A stretch of 36,130 bases of DNA from Mesostigma viride (GCA_009746045.1 RPFO01001516.1:1-36130), one strand, 5' to 3'. Counted from the stretch's first letter, positions 23,101 through 32,707 are shown. The notes: generated from the sequence alone by a model not told the origin. Made by a program: numbers and translations.

Positions 23101-25261
23101 TGAGCAACACAGGCGCGCGCGTGCTGAGCGCGCCCGTGAATGGAGTACACCCGCTGGCAGTGAGCTTCCGGGCACCGGTAACAGCTCATGGCCTGCAGAT
23201 CCGCCGCGCCGAGATCGGGGTGCACAGCGCGAAGGTGCTGGCAGAGGAGGTTACGGTTGTGGAACACACCAGCACACGGGGACCCCGTGGGAAGCAGCAC
23301 GGCACACCGGTGAAGGCCGTCGGCGGGCGCTGAGTGGCGGGGAGCGGCGCCAGCAAAGGCAGGACGTGGGGCCTGCGGCGTCTCCCCAGCCGGGCCGGCA
23401 GGCGCGCGCACCACGACCCGACCAGCGCCCGGCTGCCCGCCGGGGCCACGGAGGAGGCAGTGCCCACCGGGGAGACCCCCAGCGGAGGGGGATCGAGAAC
23501 GCCGGCGCCCCTCCCAGGGGGACTCGCCAGCGCGCCCGCGACCACCCCAGGCCCCGGCAACGAGGCCGGGGGCGCGGCCGAGGGGTCGGGGAGGCAGCTG
23601 GCCCCGGGGCCCGGTGGGGACCCGGCAGGGGACCCAGCGAGACCGGGGGCGGGCCGAGAGGAAGCGCAGTCCCAGGGGGCGGCACAACAGCCCGGCACAA
23701 CGGGCAGCGCGGCACGGAGTGGAGCAAGCTGCGCGCGATGCACGCTTGATGGAATGTGTGGCCGCACGCGGGCAGGCGACACAAGCCATCCCCCGGCCGG
23801 AAGGGCTCAAGGCAGATGGCACAGGAGCCCGACTCGGGGTCGTCCCCCTCCAGAAGGGACCGGACATGAGGGGGGGCGGGTCCCAGCCGGCCTCCCAGCA
23901 ACCCGGGAGAGCAGCAATCTGGGCGCGCGAGAGGATGCCGACCGGTTGGTCAGCCGCGGGGTGCCATTCGTGCGGGATGCCTGCCAACTCCAGGATGTCG
24001 TGGAGGAAGGCAGAAACAGGCGTCCCCGCGGTTAGGGGCTGGGCGCGCCCGGCCGAGTCCACCAAGATGGCCTGGCCGCCCTGAACCGCGATGGGGGCCC
24101 CGAACTCCACACGCAGCATGGCGGCCTGCGCCAGGCTGAGGGAGGTGATGAGAAAGCCCCCACTGGCAACCGGGCCGGGAGGCGGGGCCTGGGCGTCCAA
24201 GAAGAGGCGAAGCTGCCGCGGGGACATGAGGCCCAGGTCGGCGCCGCCCGCGAGGTAGGCCGCCCGCACCGAGACCTGTGCGTCTCGAGCCACCGCCGTG
24301 ACGAACTCGACCACCTCCTGACCCACCCGCTCGTCCAGGGAAAGCAGCTCTTCCTGCCGGGCGGCCGGGAGATGCCACGGCAGCCGGCAGCCGGCGTGAT
24401 ATCCTTCCAAGACATACCCCCAAAGAGTCGAGGCCGTCACCGGGGGGCGGCGGAAAGAAATGTCGCCCGCACGCGCGCAACTAGGGCCAGGAAGGCCGGG
24501 GGCCTAGGGAGCGAGGGGAAGGCGGCCTGGACCCGACCGCGTCCAGCAACAAAGGGCAGTACGCCCAAGAAAAGGTGGCGCGGCCCACCACGCCGACAAT
24601 GTGCGAGGGCGGCCACGAGGTGAACGCGTGGGCCCGGGGGCCGCCGTCCCACGCGGCAAGGACGGGGGTGGCGGCTGGGTGGCCAACCGCGGCCGGGGGA
24701 AGGGAGGCCAGAGCGTCGGGGAGCGAGGGGCCGGGGGCGGGCGCCGGGGTCGCCAGGCCCGCCGGGGGTCGGCCGGGCCCAGCCCAGGCGACAGCGCCGC
24801 GCCCCCGTCGGCGGGGCCAGGCGACGGGTGGGGCCCCGGGGCCGAGGGCGCCAGGGCCCGAGCAACGGCGGCCCCATCGGGCAGGCCACGGCCCGCCCCG
24901 AGGGCCTCGGCAGGGGGGCACACGGGGCAGGGGGCCGGAGCACCCAGCGGGGAGGGCAGCCCGGGGGCCCGCGGGGGGGACAGCGCGGGCACGTCCAGGA
25001 GCCCGGCGGGACCCGGTAGAGCCGGGGAGTAAGACACTGCAAGTGCCACCCGGAATTGCAAGCATCACAAACTAACATGTGGTGCCCGCGGTGCCCGCTC
25101 CGGCAGACCTCGCAGACCAAGGAGGGGGAGACCGGGGCGCCCGAGCCCCCCGCAGCCGGGTCGCCCACCTCCGCAAGAAGGGCCGCAAGCCGAGAGGACC
25201 GCCGAGGCGCCAACCGGGGAGCGGGGGAGCCGTTGGGCGAAGGGGGTCGTGGGTCGTCCAT
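20104..25261 (-). pseudogene. B1 PHD/RING/RT/RLE polyprotein, frameshifted
   Basis: The likely start is the ATG at 25261-25259 (MDDPRPPSPNGS). In order: a PHD finger (CEVCRSG, MLVCDACNSGWHLQC, WTCPRC); a middle block (WPPSHIVGV, FSWAYCPLLLDAVG); a RING-H2 finger (CAICLEPF, CRLPACGHTFHQAC, CPLC) near 23680-23840; a C2HC finger (CYRCPEAHC); RT with GPSGWRYEHL, VKVDCHNAFN, GTQQGDPLGP and YLDD; CCHC knuckle CGSCGQPLDPTG; and RLE NHRPDIVVLD with LLIDVSVARP. The last 736 codons (20104-22314) are intact and contain most RT and all RLE motifs. Frame breaks occur near 22262, 23290, 23870, 24437 and 24530, and at least once more upstream. Those examined closely are missing C bases in C runs. Confidence 0.85.
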
Positions 25262-25340
25262 GAACAATCAGGGCAGGCGTGGCAGCCACCGAGGGGGGGG
25301 GCGGGGGGGTGTGGAGGGCGGAGCCCCCCACGCGGGGGGT

Positions 25341-25362
25341 TTGGGGGGCGGCAGCCCCCCAA
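25341..25362 (-). promoter_or_regulatory. Conserved 5'-UTR GC hairpin (B1)
   Basis: This is identical to the hairpin at 13421-13442 in A1: stem TTGGGGGGC/GCCCCCCAA. A second C6/G6 hairpin lies beside it at 25325-25339. The flanking text GGTACCGCGACCGC also resembles the A monomer end GGCACCGCGGCCGC, indicating shared ancestry of the leaders. Confidence 0.65.
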
Positions 25363-25471
25363 CGCGCTGCGGTCGCGGTACCGCCTGCCGTCCGGCACTT
25401 TGAAGCCCGCCGGTGCTATAATTCCTATCGTCCACGCATGTTTTCCCCTGCCTCAAACCGCACGTTGCCAG

Positions 25472-25506
25472 TATATATATTCATTGCACAGTATATATAT
25501 TTATAC
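25472..25506. other. TA-rich junction between B1 and B2
   Basis: TATATATATTCATTG (25472-25486), CACAG, then TATATATATTTATAC (25492-25506). It lies between the B1 5' end and the truncated B2 start. A similar TATATATTTATTTATAC follows B2, which fits a target-site duplication with slippage. Confidence 0.6.
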
Positions 25507-26019
25507 TGGGTGGTGCTCGCCATGATTCGGTCGGTTTTCCCCCACGCGAACATCCGGTCCGAGGATGCGGATGGCGCTGCCTTCTATTCCCCCAACCACC
25601 GGCCTGACATCGTGGTGCTGGACTTTGAGGGGGGTGGCCGGCATCTGCTTATTGACGTTTCGGTGGCGCGGCCCTTGGCTCTTAGCCACGTGGCTGGGGC
25701 CTCCCTCACGGCAGGTTACACGGCGGACCGGGCGGAGCGGGCCAAGCTCCTGGCCTACGGCGACGTCGGGCACCATCGTGTGGTGCCCTTTGTCCTGGAG
25801 GAGTTTGGGGCCATGGGGCCCCTGACCTCCGCCTTCTTCAAGGAGTGTTGCCGGCTCCGGGAGGACCGGCTGGACCTGGAGGGCCAGCGGGCCCCATGGT
25901 CGGCGCGGACCTGGACGTCATATTGGCGTCAGCGCTTGTCGGTGGCGCTGACTCGGGCCATGGCGGACATCATGCTCCGCCGTACGCGGGCTGATTTTGC
26001 GGTGCAGCAGGGCTATTAG
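25507..26019 (+). pseudogene. B2 RLE-domain fragment
   Basis: The frame is open through the endonuclease core (NHRPDIVVLD, LLIDVSVARP, AERAKLLAYG) to the normal stop. The CCHC knuckle, RT and N-terminal domains are absent and no native start remains. The open frame extends upstream into B1 leader antisense by chance. Confidence 0.85.
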
Positions 26020-26153
26020 GTTCCTCCCGTTAGGCGTTTCCATTGGTCTTATCGTAGTATAGAGCTTTGACATGGCTCTGTATATAGGTTTATAGCTGGG
26101 CGTTTGCTTTGGTTTGAGTGATTTCACTCTGCTGTAAGTAATTATATTTTTAA
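25507..26153 (+). mobile_element. Family B copy B2 (5'-truncated)
   Basis: The copy begins within the RLE-proximal region (VVLAMIRSVFPHANIRSEDA), keeps the stop at 26017-26019 and the complete 3' UTR. It is nearly identical to B1 and B3. Confidence 0.9.
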
Positions 26154-26170
26154 CATATATATTTATTTAT
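26154..26170. other. TA-rich junction between B2 and B3
   Basis: Sequence CATATATATTTATTTAT separates the B2 3' end from the truncated start of B3. It is the counterpart of the TATATATATTTATAC left of B2. Confidence 0.55.
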
Positions 26171-27084
26171 ACTCCCTCGGTCGCCTCCGTTCAATCTCCC
26201 GCCGCATTCCCTGCTCGCGTCATCGATAAACACCAGAAAACCTACGCGGGTATTCTGCACACGGCTGATTGGATTGCTCTTTTCGCGGACCTCAACGCCC
26301 AGGGACGTGCGTGGCTGTTCTCGCTTTCCTTGCGGAGTGTGGGCTCGGCGTACCTTCGTGCTCTTCCCATGGCCCCCCATTCGCCTTGGCTCCCAGCCAC
26401 TACTCGGTGGCGCTCCGGCACCAGCTATTTGCCCCGCAGCCTCTTGTTCCGGCCGGGCGGCCTTGTGGTAGCTGTGGGCAGCCGCTGGATCCCACGGGGA
26501 CTCACTACCTTGCCTGCATGGGGGGCCAACAGAATCAGAATTGGTATTTGTATTTGCACACTGTCCTCCTGACGGTGGTGCTCGCCATGATCCGGTCGGT
26601 TTTCCCCCACGCGAACATCCGGTCCGAGGATGCGGATGGCGCTGCCTTCTATTCCCCCAACCACCGGCCTGACATCGTGGTGCTGGACTTTGAGGGGGGT
26701 GGCCGGCATCTGCTTATTGACGTTTCGGTGGCGCGGCCCTTGGCTCTTAGCCACGTGGCTGGGGCCTCCCTCACGGCAGGTTACACGGCGGACCGGGCGG
26801 AGCGGGCCAAGCTCCTGGCCTACGGCGACGTCGGGCACCATCGTGTGGTGCCCTTTGTCCTGGAGGAGTTTGGGGCCATGGGGCCCCTGACCTCCGCCTT
26901 CTTCAAGGAGTGTTGCCGGCTCCGGGAGGACCGGCTGGACCTGGAGGGCCAGCGGGCCCCATGGTCGGCGCGGACCTGGACGTCATATTGGCGTCAGCGC
27001 TTGTCGGTGGCGCTGACTCGGGCCATGGCTGACATCATGCTCCGCCGTACGCGGGCTGATTTTGCGGTGCAGCAGGGCTATTAG
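26171..27084 (+). pseudogene. B3 CCHC-RLE fragment, one frameshift
   Basis: It encodes the post-RT region (HQKTYAGILHTADW), the CCHC knuckle (CGSCGQPLDPTGTHYLAC) and the complete RLE core. Relative to B1 one C is missing from a C7 run near 26372-26378, so the first ~70 codons are in a different frame from the rest. No native start is present. Confidence 0.85.
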
Positions 27085-27218
27085 GTTCCTCCCGTTAGGC
27101 GTTTCCATTGGTCTTATCGTAGTATAGAGCTTTGACATGGCTCTGTATATAGGTTTATAGCTGGGCGTTTGCTTTGGTTTGAGTGATTTCACTCTGCTGT
27201 AAGTAATTATATTATTAA
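26171..27218 (+). mobile_element. Family B copy B3 (5'-truncated)
   Basis: The copy starts at ACTCCCTCGGTCGCC, runs through the CCHC and RLE region to the stop at 27082-27084 and the full 3' UTR. It ends against TATATATTCATTG (27219-27231), the antisense 3' end of A3, so B3 and A3 are tail-to-tail. Confidence 0.9.
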
Positions 27219-27434
27219 TATATATTCATTGAGAATGATAGATTACGGAGGTGAGATAGGCATGCAACATAAGGAAAAACCCGATAACTGGGAGAATAAC
27301 CCTGAAGAAATTAATAGTAATCTGACACAGACATCCAAGGATCACGCCAGCGGCACAAGGTACAACTAACTATACATCACAAAACTACACGCAGCAACAG
27401 CGCTGCCGGCCCACCATGCAGGCCTGGAAGGGAT
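27219..27434 (-). other. Family A 3' UTR and terminus
   Basis: This ~216-base non-coding tail is shared by A1, A2, A3 and A4. It ends, in sense, CTATCATTCTCAATGAA followed by TATATA; TCATT-CTC-AATGA can form a small terminal hairpin. There is no poly-A tail or AATAAA signal near the end. Confidence 0.8.
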
Positions 27435-30400
27435 CTAGACCGCATGGGTCGCGACAAAGTCGGCCCGGGTGCGGCGGAATAACACATCAGCCACGGTGCG
27501 AGTGAGGGCGAGTGACAGACGCTGCCGCCAATACGAGGACCACGTGCGGGCCGACCACGGGGCGGTCTGACCCTCGAGGTCGAGGCGGTCTTCACGGCGC
27601 TGGCAGCACTCGTGGAAAAACTCCGCTGTCTTGGGGCCCATGGCCCCGAACTCCTCAAGGACAAAGGGGATGACCCGGTGGGGCCCCACATTGCCGTAGG
27701 AGGCAAACTTGTCGCGCTCAGCCACAGCGGCAGCAGCGCCGGCATCCACAGCCGCCCGGAGGATGTGGCGACCGGAAAGCGGCCGAGCCACGGAGACATC
27801 GATGAGCAGGTGGCAACCCTGCCCGTCGTAGTCAAGCACGGTAATGTCGGGGCGGTGGTTGGGTGAGTAGAGGGCGGCCCCATCCGCGTCCTCGCACTTG
27901 ATGGTGGAGTGGGGAAAGACCGACCGAACCATGGCACACACCACCCGGAGGAGAGCGGTATGGAGATAGAGGAACCAGTTCTGGTTCTGCTGGCCACCCA
28001 TGCACGCGATGTAGTGCGTCCCAGTAGTATCCAGAGCAAGCCCGCAGCTGCCGCAGGACGCACCCGCCGTGATGAGAGGTTGCGGGGCAAAGAGCTGGTG
28101 GCGGAGAGCGATGGCGTAAAGGGCCGGAACCAGTGTGAACAAAGGGCTCATGGGGAGGGCGCGCAGGAATGCGGACCCCACGCTCCCCTCAAGGGAAACG
28201 GAGTGAAGCCAAGCCTTCCCCTGATCGTTCAAGCTCGCATGCAGACCCATCCAGTCGGCACAGTGTAGTATACCCGCGTAGGTCTTTTGTTGTTTTTCAT
28301 GAACGCAGGCAGGGAAGACACTAGGACTGACGACAGTGGACACGCCGGGCGTGCCCCGGGGCAGGCGACGGTGGACGGCCTGAGCGGGGCGGACGAGGTC
28401 GCAAGCCTGCTGGATCCCGAGGTAAGAATCCTGCACAGCCTGCACAAAGGGGAAGGGGGATGGGGTGACCAAGTCGGGAATGGCGCTGACGGCGCTGGGG
28501 ACCAACCGGCGGATCTCCGCCCAGGCCTGAGCAACAGAGCCAAGGAAGGCGGCGGGGGCGAGGCGGGCGGCGCGGGTGAGCCCACACCCGCCCATGCGGC
28601 AGGGGAGGGTGGCCAAGCGCATGGAGTGAGCTGGCAGGCTAGGGCCGGGGAGGAGCACCTGCAAGGCGGCCTGAATGCGCTCGTCATGGCCTTCCGCGGC
28701 AAGCCGCACCAAGTGGGGGGGAGCGCCACGGAGCCAGTGAACCACCCGCGGGTGGGCGCAAAACCACAGGAGGAGCCCTTTGGTCTGGGGGTCCTTGAGG
28801 CGCGCCCAAGTCTCGAGGACATGGGTGCGCTGTTCCACGGTGGCCCGGAGCTCCTCTTCGACGTAGTCAGGGTCACCCACAGGGACGCCCAGGCACGAGA
28901 AACCACGCGCCCGCGCCAATGCCCCCGGGATAGCCGCGGGGAAGCCAGAGCAGTCCCCCTGGGGCGAAAAGACTGCACACTTGGGGAGGGTGAGCCGAAG
29001 GTTGATGGCCGCCATGGCCACTTCAAGGGCAGCCAGGGCGGCAACCACAGCGTCGGCCGGGCCAAGGGCATGGATATCGTCCATATAGGCGAGGAGCACG
29101 ACATCCGGGTGCGCAGCGTGGACACCTTGGAGAGCCTTGTGCAGCGGGGCAGACAGGTAAAAGGGGCCGAGGGGGTCACCTTGCTGGGTTCCCGTGCGGG
29201 AAGCGATGTCGGCGAACGTCCCATCCTCCATGAGGAAGGAGAGTTGAGTGGGTTCGCCGTAGCAGGCTGCTGTCCACGCAAGAAGGTCAGGGAACGCCTC
29301 GCCGACGGCCTCAAAGATGCTAGCCTTGGTGACAGCATTGAACGCATTGTGGCAATCCACCTTCAGCGCCACATGGGTCGGATGCGTCTCGAGGTAGGCC
29401 TGAACTGTGTGCACGATGATGTCGCTGCCCCCTTTGGTGGCGACGCCAAGCTGGGCCGCGACGGACTCCTCAGTATCACTCCGGTTGGGGCAGAAGTAGG
29501 CGCGAAACTCGGGGGCCTTTTGGCGACAAATGACCTTACTCACCAGCTTGCGTAGGACCTCGCCGCAAGCAATGGGACGAACGCGGCCAGCAGGCGGGGG
29601 GACGTCGTCTTTCAGGAGGGCAATGAGGCGTGCCCCAGCCAGCCAAGGGCGCGCCGCGGGGGCCAGGGACCCCGCGGCCAAGTCGGCGGCAGCCTCAAAG
29701 AGTGCGGTCGCCCCGCCATGGCCCGCCATCACGGAGAGGTGCTCGTAGCGCCAGCCTGAGGGGCCGGTGGAGGAGGCGTTCGGCAGATCCTTCAGCACAG
29801 CCGTGAAGATGTCCAGGTCCAGGACAATAGGCGGGGGCGGGGGGGTGGCCGGGGCGGGCACCGCAAAGGCCGGTTCGTCGGGGTGAAGGTCGCGCAAAGC
29901 CTGCAGGGTCGGGGGAGTGGAGGGAGCCAACGCGGTCAGTTCAAGCTTTTGCATGGCCCGGCTCAATTCACCTACCTTCACCAACCGCATGACGTCAGCT
30001 TCCACCCGGGCAAAGGAGGCGGCCCCCGACACCCGGGTGGAGGCCGGAGGCTGCAGCGCCCACAGCCCTTCCCAATCCCCGAGGAGGAACCGCCGGCAGC
30101 GAGCGATGACCGCACCCTGTACGCCACGCACGCCCCGCTCCAACGGCGCTAAGAGGAGCCGGGGGGTGACGAGAAACAGCTTGTGGCCGAGTTCGTCGAG
30201 AGGGTGACTATGCATCCGGGCCAGGGAAAGCAGGGCGCAGCGCGTAAACAAGCTCCGGGCGCGGTGAGGGACGTCCGGGAGCGTCATGCAAGGGTTGCGC
30301 GCACAGGCGGCAAAAGGGAGCGTGGCCAGGAATGCCCAGCCTGCCGAGAGGTCCCCCGGATCGCTCGTACCCTGCGATGCCGGTGGAGGGGCAGGGGCCG

Positions 30401-31355
30401 ACCGAGGGGCCGCCCCGGACCGGGAGGCCGGTGCGGCCGCCGGGCCGCCGGGCAGGCCGTTCTGGGGGGTTTGGCGGCGGCACTGCCGCTCATGCTGGTA
30501 CCGCCCGTGGATCGAAAAAATCCGCTGGCAATGGGCTGCCGGGCAGCGGTAGCAGTCCATGGCGCGCATGGCGGCCTCCGTGATGTGGGGGTGGGAAGCC
30601 CGAATGTGCACCAGCAACGAATTCCGGTTGGGCAGGCGCGCGCCACACGGGTCACCAAGGGGACCATCGACTTGGCAATAATGGAAGCCATCTGAGGGGG
30701 TGCGCCCACCCGGTTGGGCCGGCCCGGGTCGAGAGGGGGAGGGGTCGGGAGCACCCTCAGCCAGAGGAACTACAGCTGCAGCGGAACCCAGGGCGGGGCC
30801 GGCCGCCGGGCGGTCAGCAGGGCTCGTGGCAGCCGAGGACAAGACCGGCGCGGGGACGGCCCCCACGGCCGGGAGGGGGGCGCTGGAGGAGGCAGCCAAG
30901 CCGGCGCGCGACCCACGACCACGCACAGGGGAGGCAGGTGTCGGGGCAGGCGCGTGGGACTGGCGGCGCACGGACACGGGCGAGGGCCCCAGCGGGAGAA
31001 CGCCAGGAGGCAAGGGGGAAAGGACCGCGGCCCGGCAAAGGGGGCAGGTGGCGGAGGTCGCGTGCAAGCTCGTGGCGATGCAAGCTTGATGGAAGACGTG
31101 GCCGCAAGCAGGGAGGCGGCAGAGACCGTCACCAGGGCGAGGCAGGTCCAAGCAGATGGGGCAGGAGGGGCCGCTGGCAGTGACATCCACCAAGTGGGCC
31201 GGCCCGTAGTGGGCGGGCGCCGCGTCCCACCCCAGCTCCCAGCTCGGCAGTCGGGCGATCTCATCGGCGGAGAGAAGACGGCGGCGCGGACCAGCAGGGT
31301 GCCAGACATGGGGGATGCCCGCAAGCTCGAGCACATCGTGCAAGATGGCGGGCAC
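27435..31355 (-). CDS. A3 RING finger, zinc fingers, reverse transcriptase and RLE endonuclease
   Basis: This is a 1306-codon frame and the main enzymatic part of the A retrotransposon protein, expected to copy element RNA at a nicked chromosomal target. Counting from codon 31355-31353 (a GTG, an arbitrary frame start): RING-H2 finger 65-107 (CPICLDL, CRLPACGHVFHQAC, CPLC); C2HC-type finger 268-292 (CYRCPAAHC, QHERQC) preceded by another Cys/His-rich finger near 226-256; RT entry motif GPSGWRYEHL 531-540; motif A KVDCHNAFN with D667; motif B GTQQGDPLGP; motif C YMDD 757-760; CCHC knuckle C1101, C1104, H1114, C1118; RLE core P1169-D1170, D1186 and K1216. RT and RLE order matches R2-type LINEs; no apurinic endonuclease domain is present. 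The frame stays open upstream into the poly-G run, where it should join the PHD half (31370-32641). RING-H2 domains are commonly E3 ubiquitin ligases; that activity here is untested. Confidence 0.9.
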   Translation of the reverse strand: MPAILHDVLELAGIPHVWHPAGPRRRLLSADEIARLPSWELGWDAAPAHYGPAHLVDVTASGPSCPICLDLPRPGDGLCRLPACGHVFHQACIATSLHATSATCPLCRAAVLSPLPPGVLPLGPSPVSVRRQSHAPAPTPASPVRGRGSRAGLAASSSAPLPAVGAVPAPVLSSAATSPADRPAAGPALGSAAAVVPLAEGAPDPSPSRPGPAQPGGRTPSDGFHYCQVDGPLGDPCGARLPNRNSLLVHIRASHPHITEAAMRAMDCYRCPAAHCQRIFSIHGRYQHERQCRRQTPQNGLPGGPAAAPASRSGAAPRSAPAPPPASQGTSDPGDLSAGWAFLATLPFAACARNPCMTLPDVPHRARSLFTRCALLSLARMHSHPLDELGHKLFLVTPRLLLAPLERGVRGVQGAVIARCRRFLLGDWEGLWALQPPASTRVSGAASFARVEADVMRLVKVGELSRAMQKLELTALAPSTPPTLQALRDLHPDEPAFAVPAPATPPPPPIVLDLDIFTAVLKDLPNASSTGPSGWRYEHLSVMAGHGGATALFEAAADLAAGSLAPAARPWLAGARLIALLKDDVPPPAGRVRPIACGEVLRKLVSKVICRQKAPEFRAYFCPNRSDTEESVAAQLGVATKGGSDIIVHTVQAYLETHPTHVALKVDCHNAFNAVTKASIFEAVGEAFPDLLAWTAACYGEPTQLSFLMEDGTFADIASRTGTQQGDPLGPFYLSAPLHKALQGVHAAHPDVVLLAYMDDIHALGPADAVVAALAALEVAMAAINLRLTLPKCAVFSPQGDCSGFPAAIPGALARARGFSCLGVPVGDPDYVEEELRATVEQRTHVLETWARLKDPQTKGLLLWFCAHPRVVHWLRGAPPHLVRLAAEGHDERIQAALQVLLPGPSLPAHSMRLATLPCRMGGCGLTRAARLAPAAFLGSVAQAWAEIRRLVPSAVSAIPDLVTPSPFPFVQAVQDSYLGIQQACDLVRPAQAVHRRLPRGTPGVSTVVSPSVFPACVHEKQQKTYAGILHCADWMGLHASLNDQGKAWLHSVSLEGSVGSAFLRALPMSPLFTLVPALYAIALRHQLFAPQPLITAGASCGSCGLALDTTGTHYIACMGGQQNQNWFLYLHTALLRVVCAMVRSVFPHSTIKCEDADGAALYSPNHRPDITVLDYDGQGCHLLIDVSVARPLSGRHILRAAVDAGAAAAVAERDKFASYGNVGPHRVIPFVLEEFGAMGPKTAEFFHECCQRREDRLDLEGQTAPWSARTWSSYWRQRLSLALTRTVADVLFRRTRADFVATHAV

Positions 31356-31369
31356 GGCCGCACCCGCGC

Positions 31370-32641
31370 TCAGCTCAAGAACACGCCCCCCCCCGCATCG
31401 TACAGAACCAGGTCGCCGGCGTGCACGGTGACAGGAGCCCCGAAGTCAACGCGCAGGCGGGCGGCTTGCGCTGGGGTGACCGCCGTAGTCAAGCGCCCGT
31501 GGGCCTGCGCAACAAGGCCGGCCGAGCCGGGCCCGGCAGAGGCAAGAAACGTGTGCAGCTGAGGGCGATCGAGCAAGGCGTGGTCGGTGGCCCCCCCAGC
31601 GAGATATGTCGCACGGGCGGCCTGCTGGGCCTGCACGGCAAGCCCTGTAGCAAAGAGCACCACCGCCTGCGCCACTTGAGCGTCCAGATTCAGGAGCCAT
31701 TCTTGGCGCACCGCGGGCAGGTGCCAAGGCAGGCGGCCGCCGGCATGGTAGTCCTCGAGGACAAACCCCCAAAGCGTGGAGGCAAGGACAGGGGGGGAGG
31801 CTGCCTGCAGCATGTGCCGGACACGAACCACAAGGGCACTAAATTCAGGGGGCCGTGGGAGCGTAGGAAACGCCGCGTGCAAGCCGACAGCGTCCAACAG
31901 CAAGGGGCAATACAGCCAAGAGAACGTGGCGTGCCGGAGCGCGCTGACGCCCGCAATGTTGGTGGGGGGCCAAACGGAGAAGTCGTGGGACCCAAGCGCG
32001 GCCGACCAGGGGCCCACCACAGGAGTCGCCGCAGGGTGTCCCACAGCCTCAGGGAGGAGAGCCGCCAGGGACCCCTCAAGCACAGGAGGACGCAGGTCAG
32101 TGGCCACCGCCGTGCTGGCCGGAGGTGGATCCCCAGAGCTAGGCGGGGCAGGGCCAGGGGACCCCGCGGAGGGGCCGGACGTGACGGCGCGGGGAGAGCG
32201 GGAGCACGGTGTGGAACCCTCCACGAGGTCCGCAAGGCCCAGGAGAGGGTCCAGCGAGGGGCTGCGGGAGGGGGCGCGGGCCGAATGGGATCCCGGGGTC
32301 GACACGGCCGCGCGTCGGGAGCCTAGGGACGGCCGAGGCGGGGCCACGCAATGAGGGCACGCCCAAGGACCCGGGGGAGGCAGCCGGAAGAGGGGCGGGA
32401 CCAAGCAGCGCGTGTGCCAGCCGCATTGGCACGAATCACACACAAGGAGACGGGGGGCATCCTCACCACTGTGGCAGACCTCGCACACAAGCGAGAGTGG
32501 CACAGGGGCGCCACGACCGCCGTCGTCCAGGTCGCCCATCTCCTGCAGGTGCGCCGCGATGCGTAAGGACCGACGCGGCGCAGGGGCGCCACTAGGCAGC
32601 GCATCCCGCGCCCGGGAGGTGCGGCGTCGTGAAGGAGGCAT
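31370..32641 (-). CDS. A3 N-terminal half with PHD finger
   Basis: This 423-codon frame starts at the ATG at 32641-32639 (MPPSRRRTSRARD); longer frames use upstream GC-rich leader and are unlikely. Residues 52-98 form a PHD finger (CEVC, LLVCDSC, GWHTRC, WACPHC). A low-complexity Pro/Ser/Ala linker follows, then a conserved region (WPPTNIAGV, FSWLYCPLLLDAVG, STLWGFVLEDYHAG, TYLAGG) shared with B and not recognised. The frame ends in GGGVFLS at a run of nine G. A1 has ten G at the same place, which would carry the frame into the RING half, so the two halves are most likely one ORF with a one-base loss, an assembly error, or a slippage site. Confidence 0.85.
   Translation of the reverse strand: MPPSRRRTSRARDALPSGAPAPRRSLRIAAHLQEMGDLDDGGRGAPVPLSLVCEVCHSGEDAPRLLVCDSCQCGWHTRCLVPPLFRLPPPGPWACPHCVAPPRPSLGSRRAAVSTPGSHSARAPSRSPSLDPLLGLADLVEGSTPCSRSPRAVTSGPSAGSPGPAPPSSGDPPPASTAVATDLRPPVLEGSLAALLPEAVGHPAATPVVGPWSAALGSHDFSVWPPTNIAGVSALRHATFSWLYCPLLLDAVGLHAAFPTLPRPPEFSALVVRVRHMLQAASPPVLASTLWGFVLEDYHAGGRLPWHLPAVRQEWLLNLDAQVAQAVVLFATGLAVQAQQAARATYLAGGATDHALLDRPQLHTFLASAGPGSAGLVAQAHGRLTTAVTPAQAARLRVDFGAPVTVHAGDLVLYDAGGGVFLS
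31386..31394 (-). other. Poly-G run at the A3 frame break
   Basis: Nine C on the plus strand (nine G in sense); the A1 equivalent at 4697-4706 has ten. Nine puts a stop 13-15 bases downstream (31370-31372); ten continues into the RING frame. Confidence 0.85.
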
Positions 32642-32707
32642 GGGGGAGGTGCGTAAAACAACGGAACCGGAAGCGCGGGGGGAGAGCGAGATGCGGACGC
32701 GGGGGGT

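Larger units (their letters stand above)
19970..25471 (-). mobile_element. Family B RLE-type LINE, copy B1 (near full length)
   Basis: This is a minus-strand element of about 5.5 kb. It has a 3' UTR (19970-20103), a frame-broken ORF (20104-25261) and a ~210-base leader (25262-25471) that holds the conserved GC hairpin but no 231-bp monomers. Domain order equals family A, with moderate protein identity. Its 3' end meets the A4 3' end across TATATATA; its 5' end meets TATATATATTCATTG. Whether the leader is complete is unknown. Confidence 0.88.
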
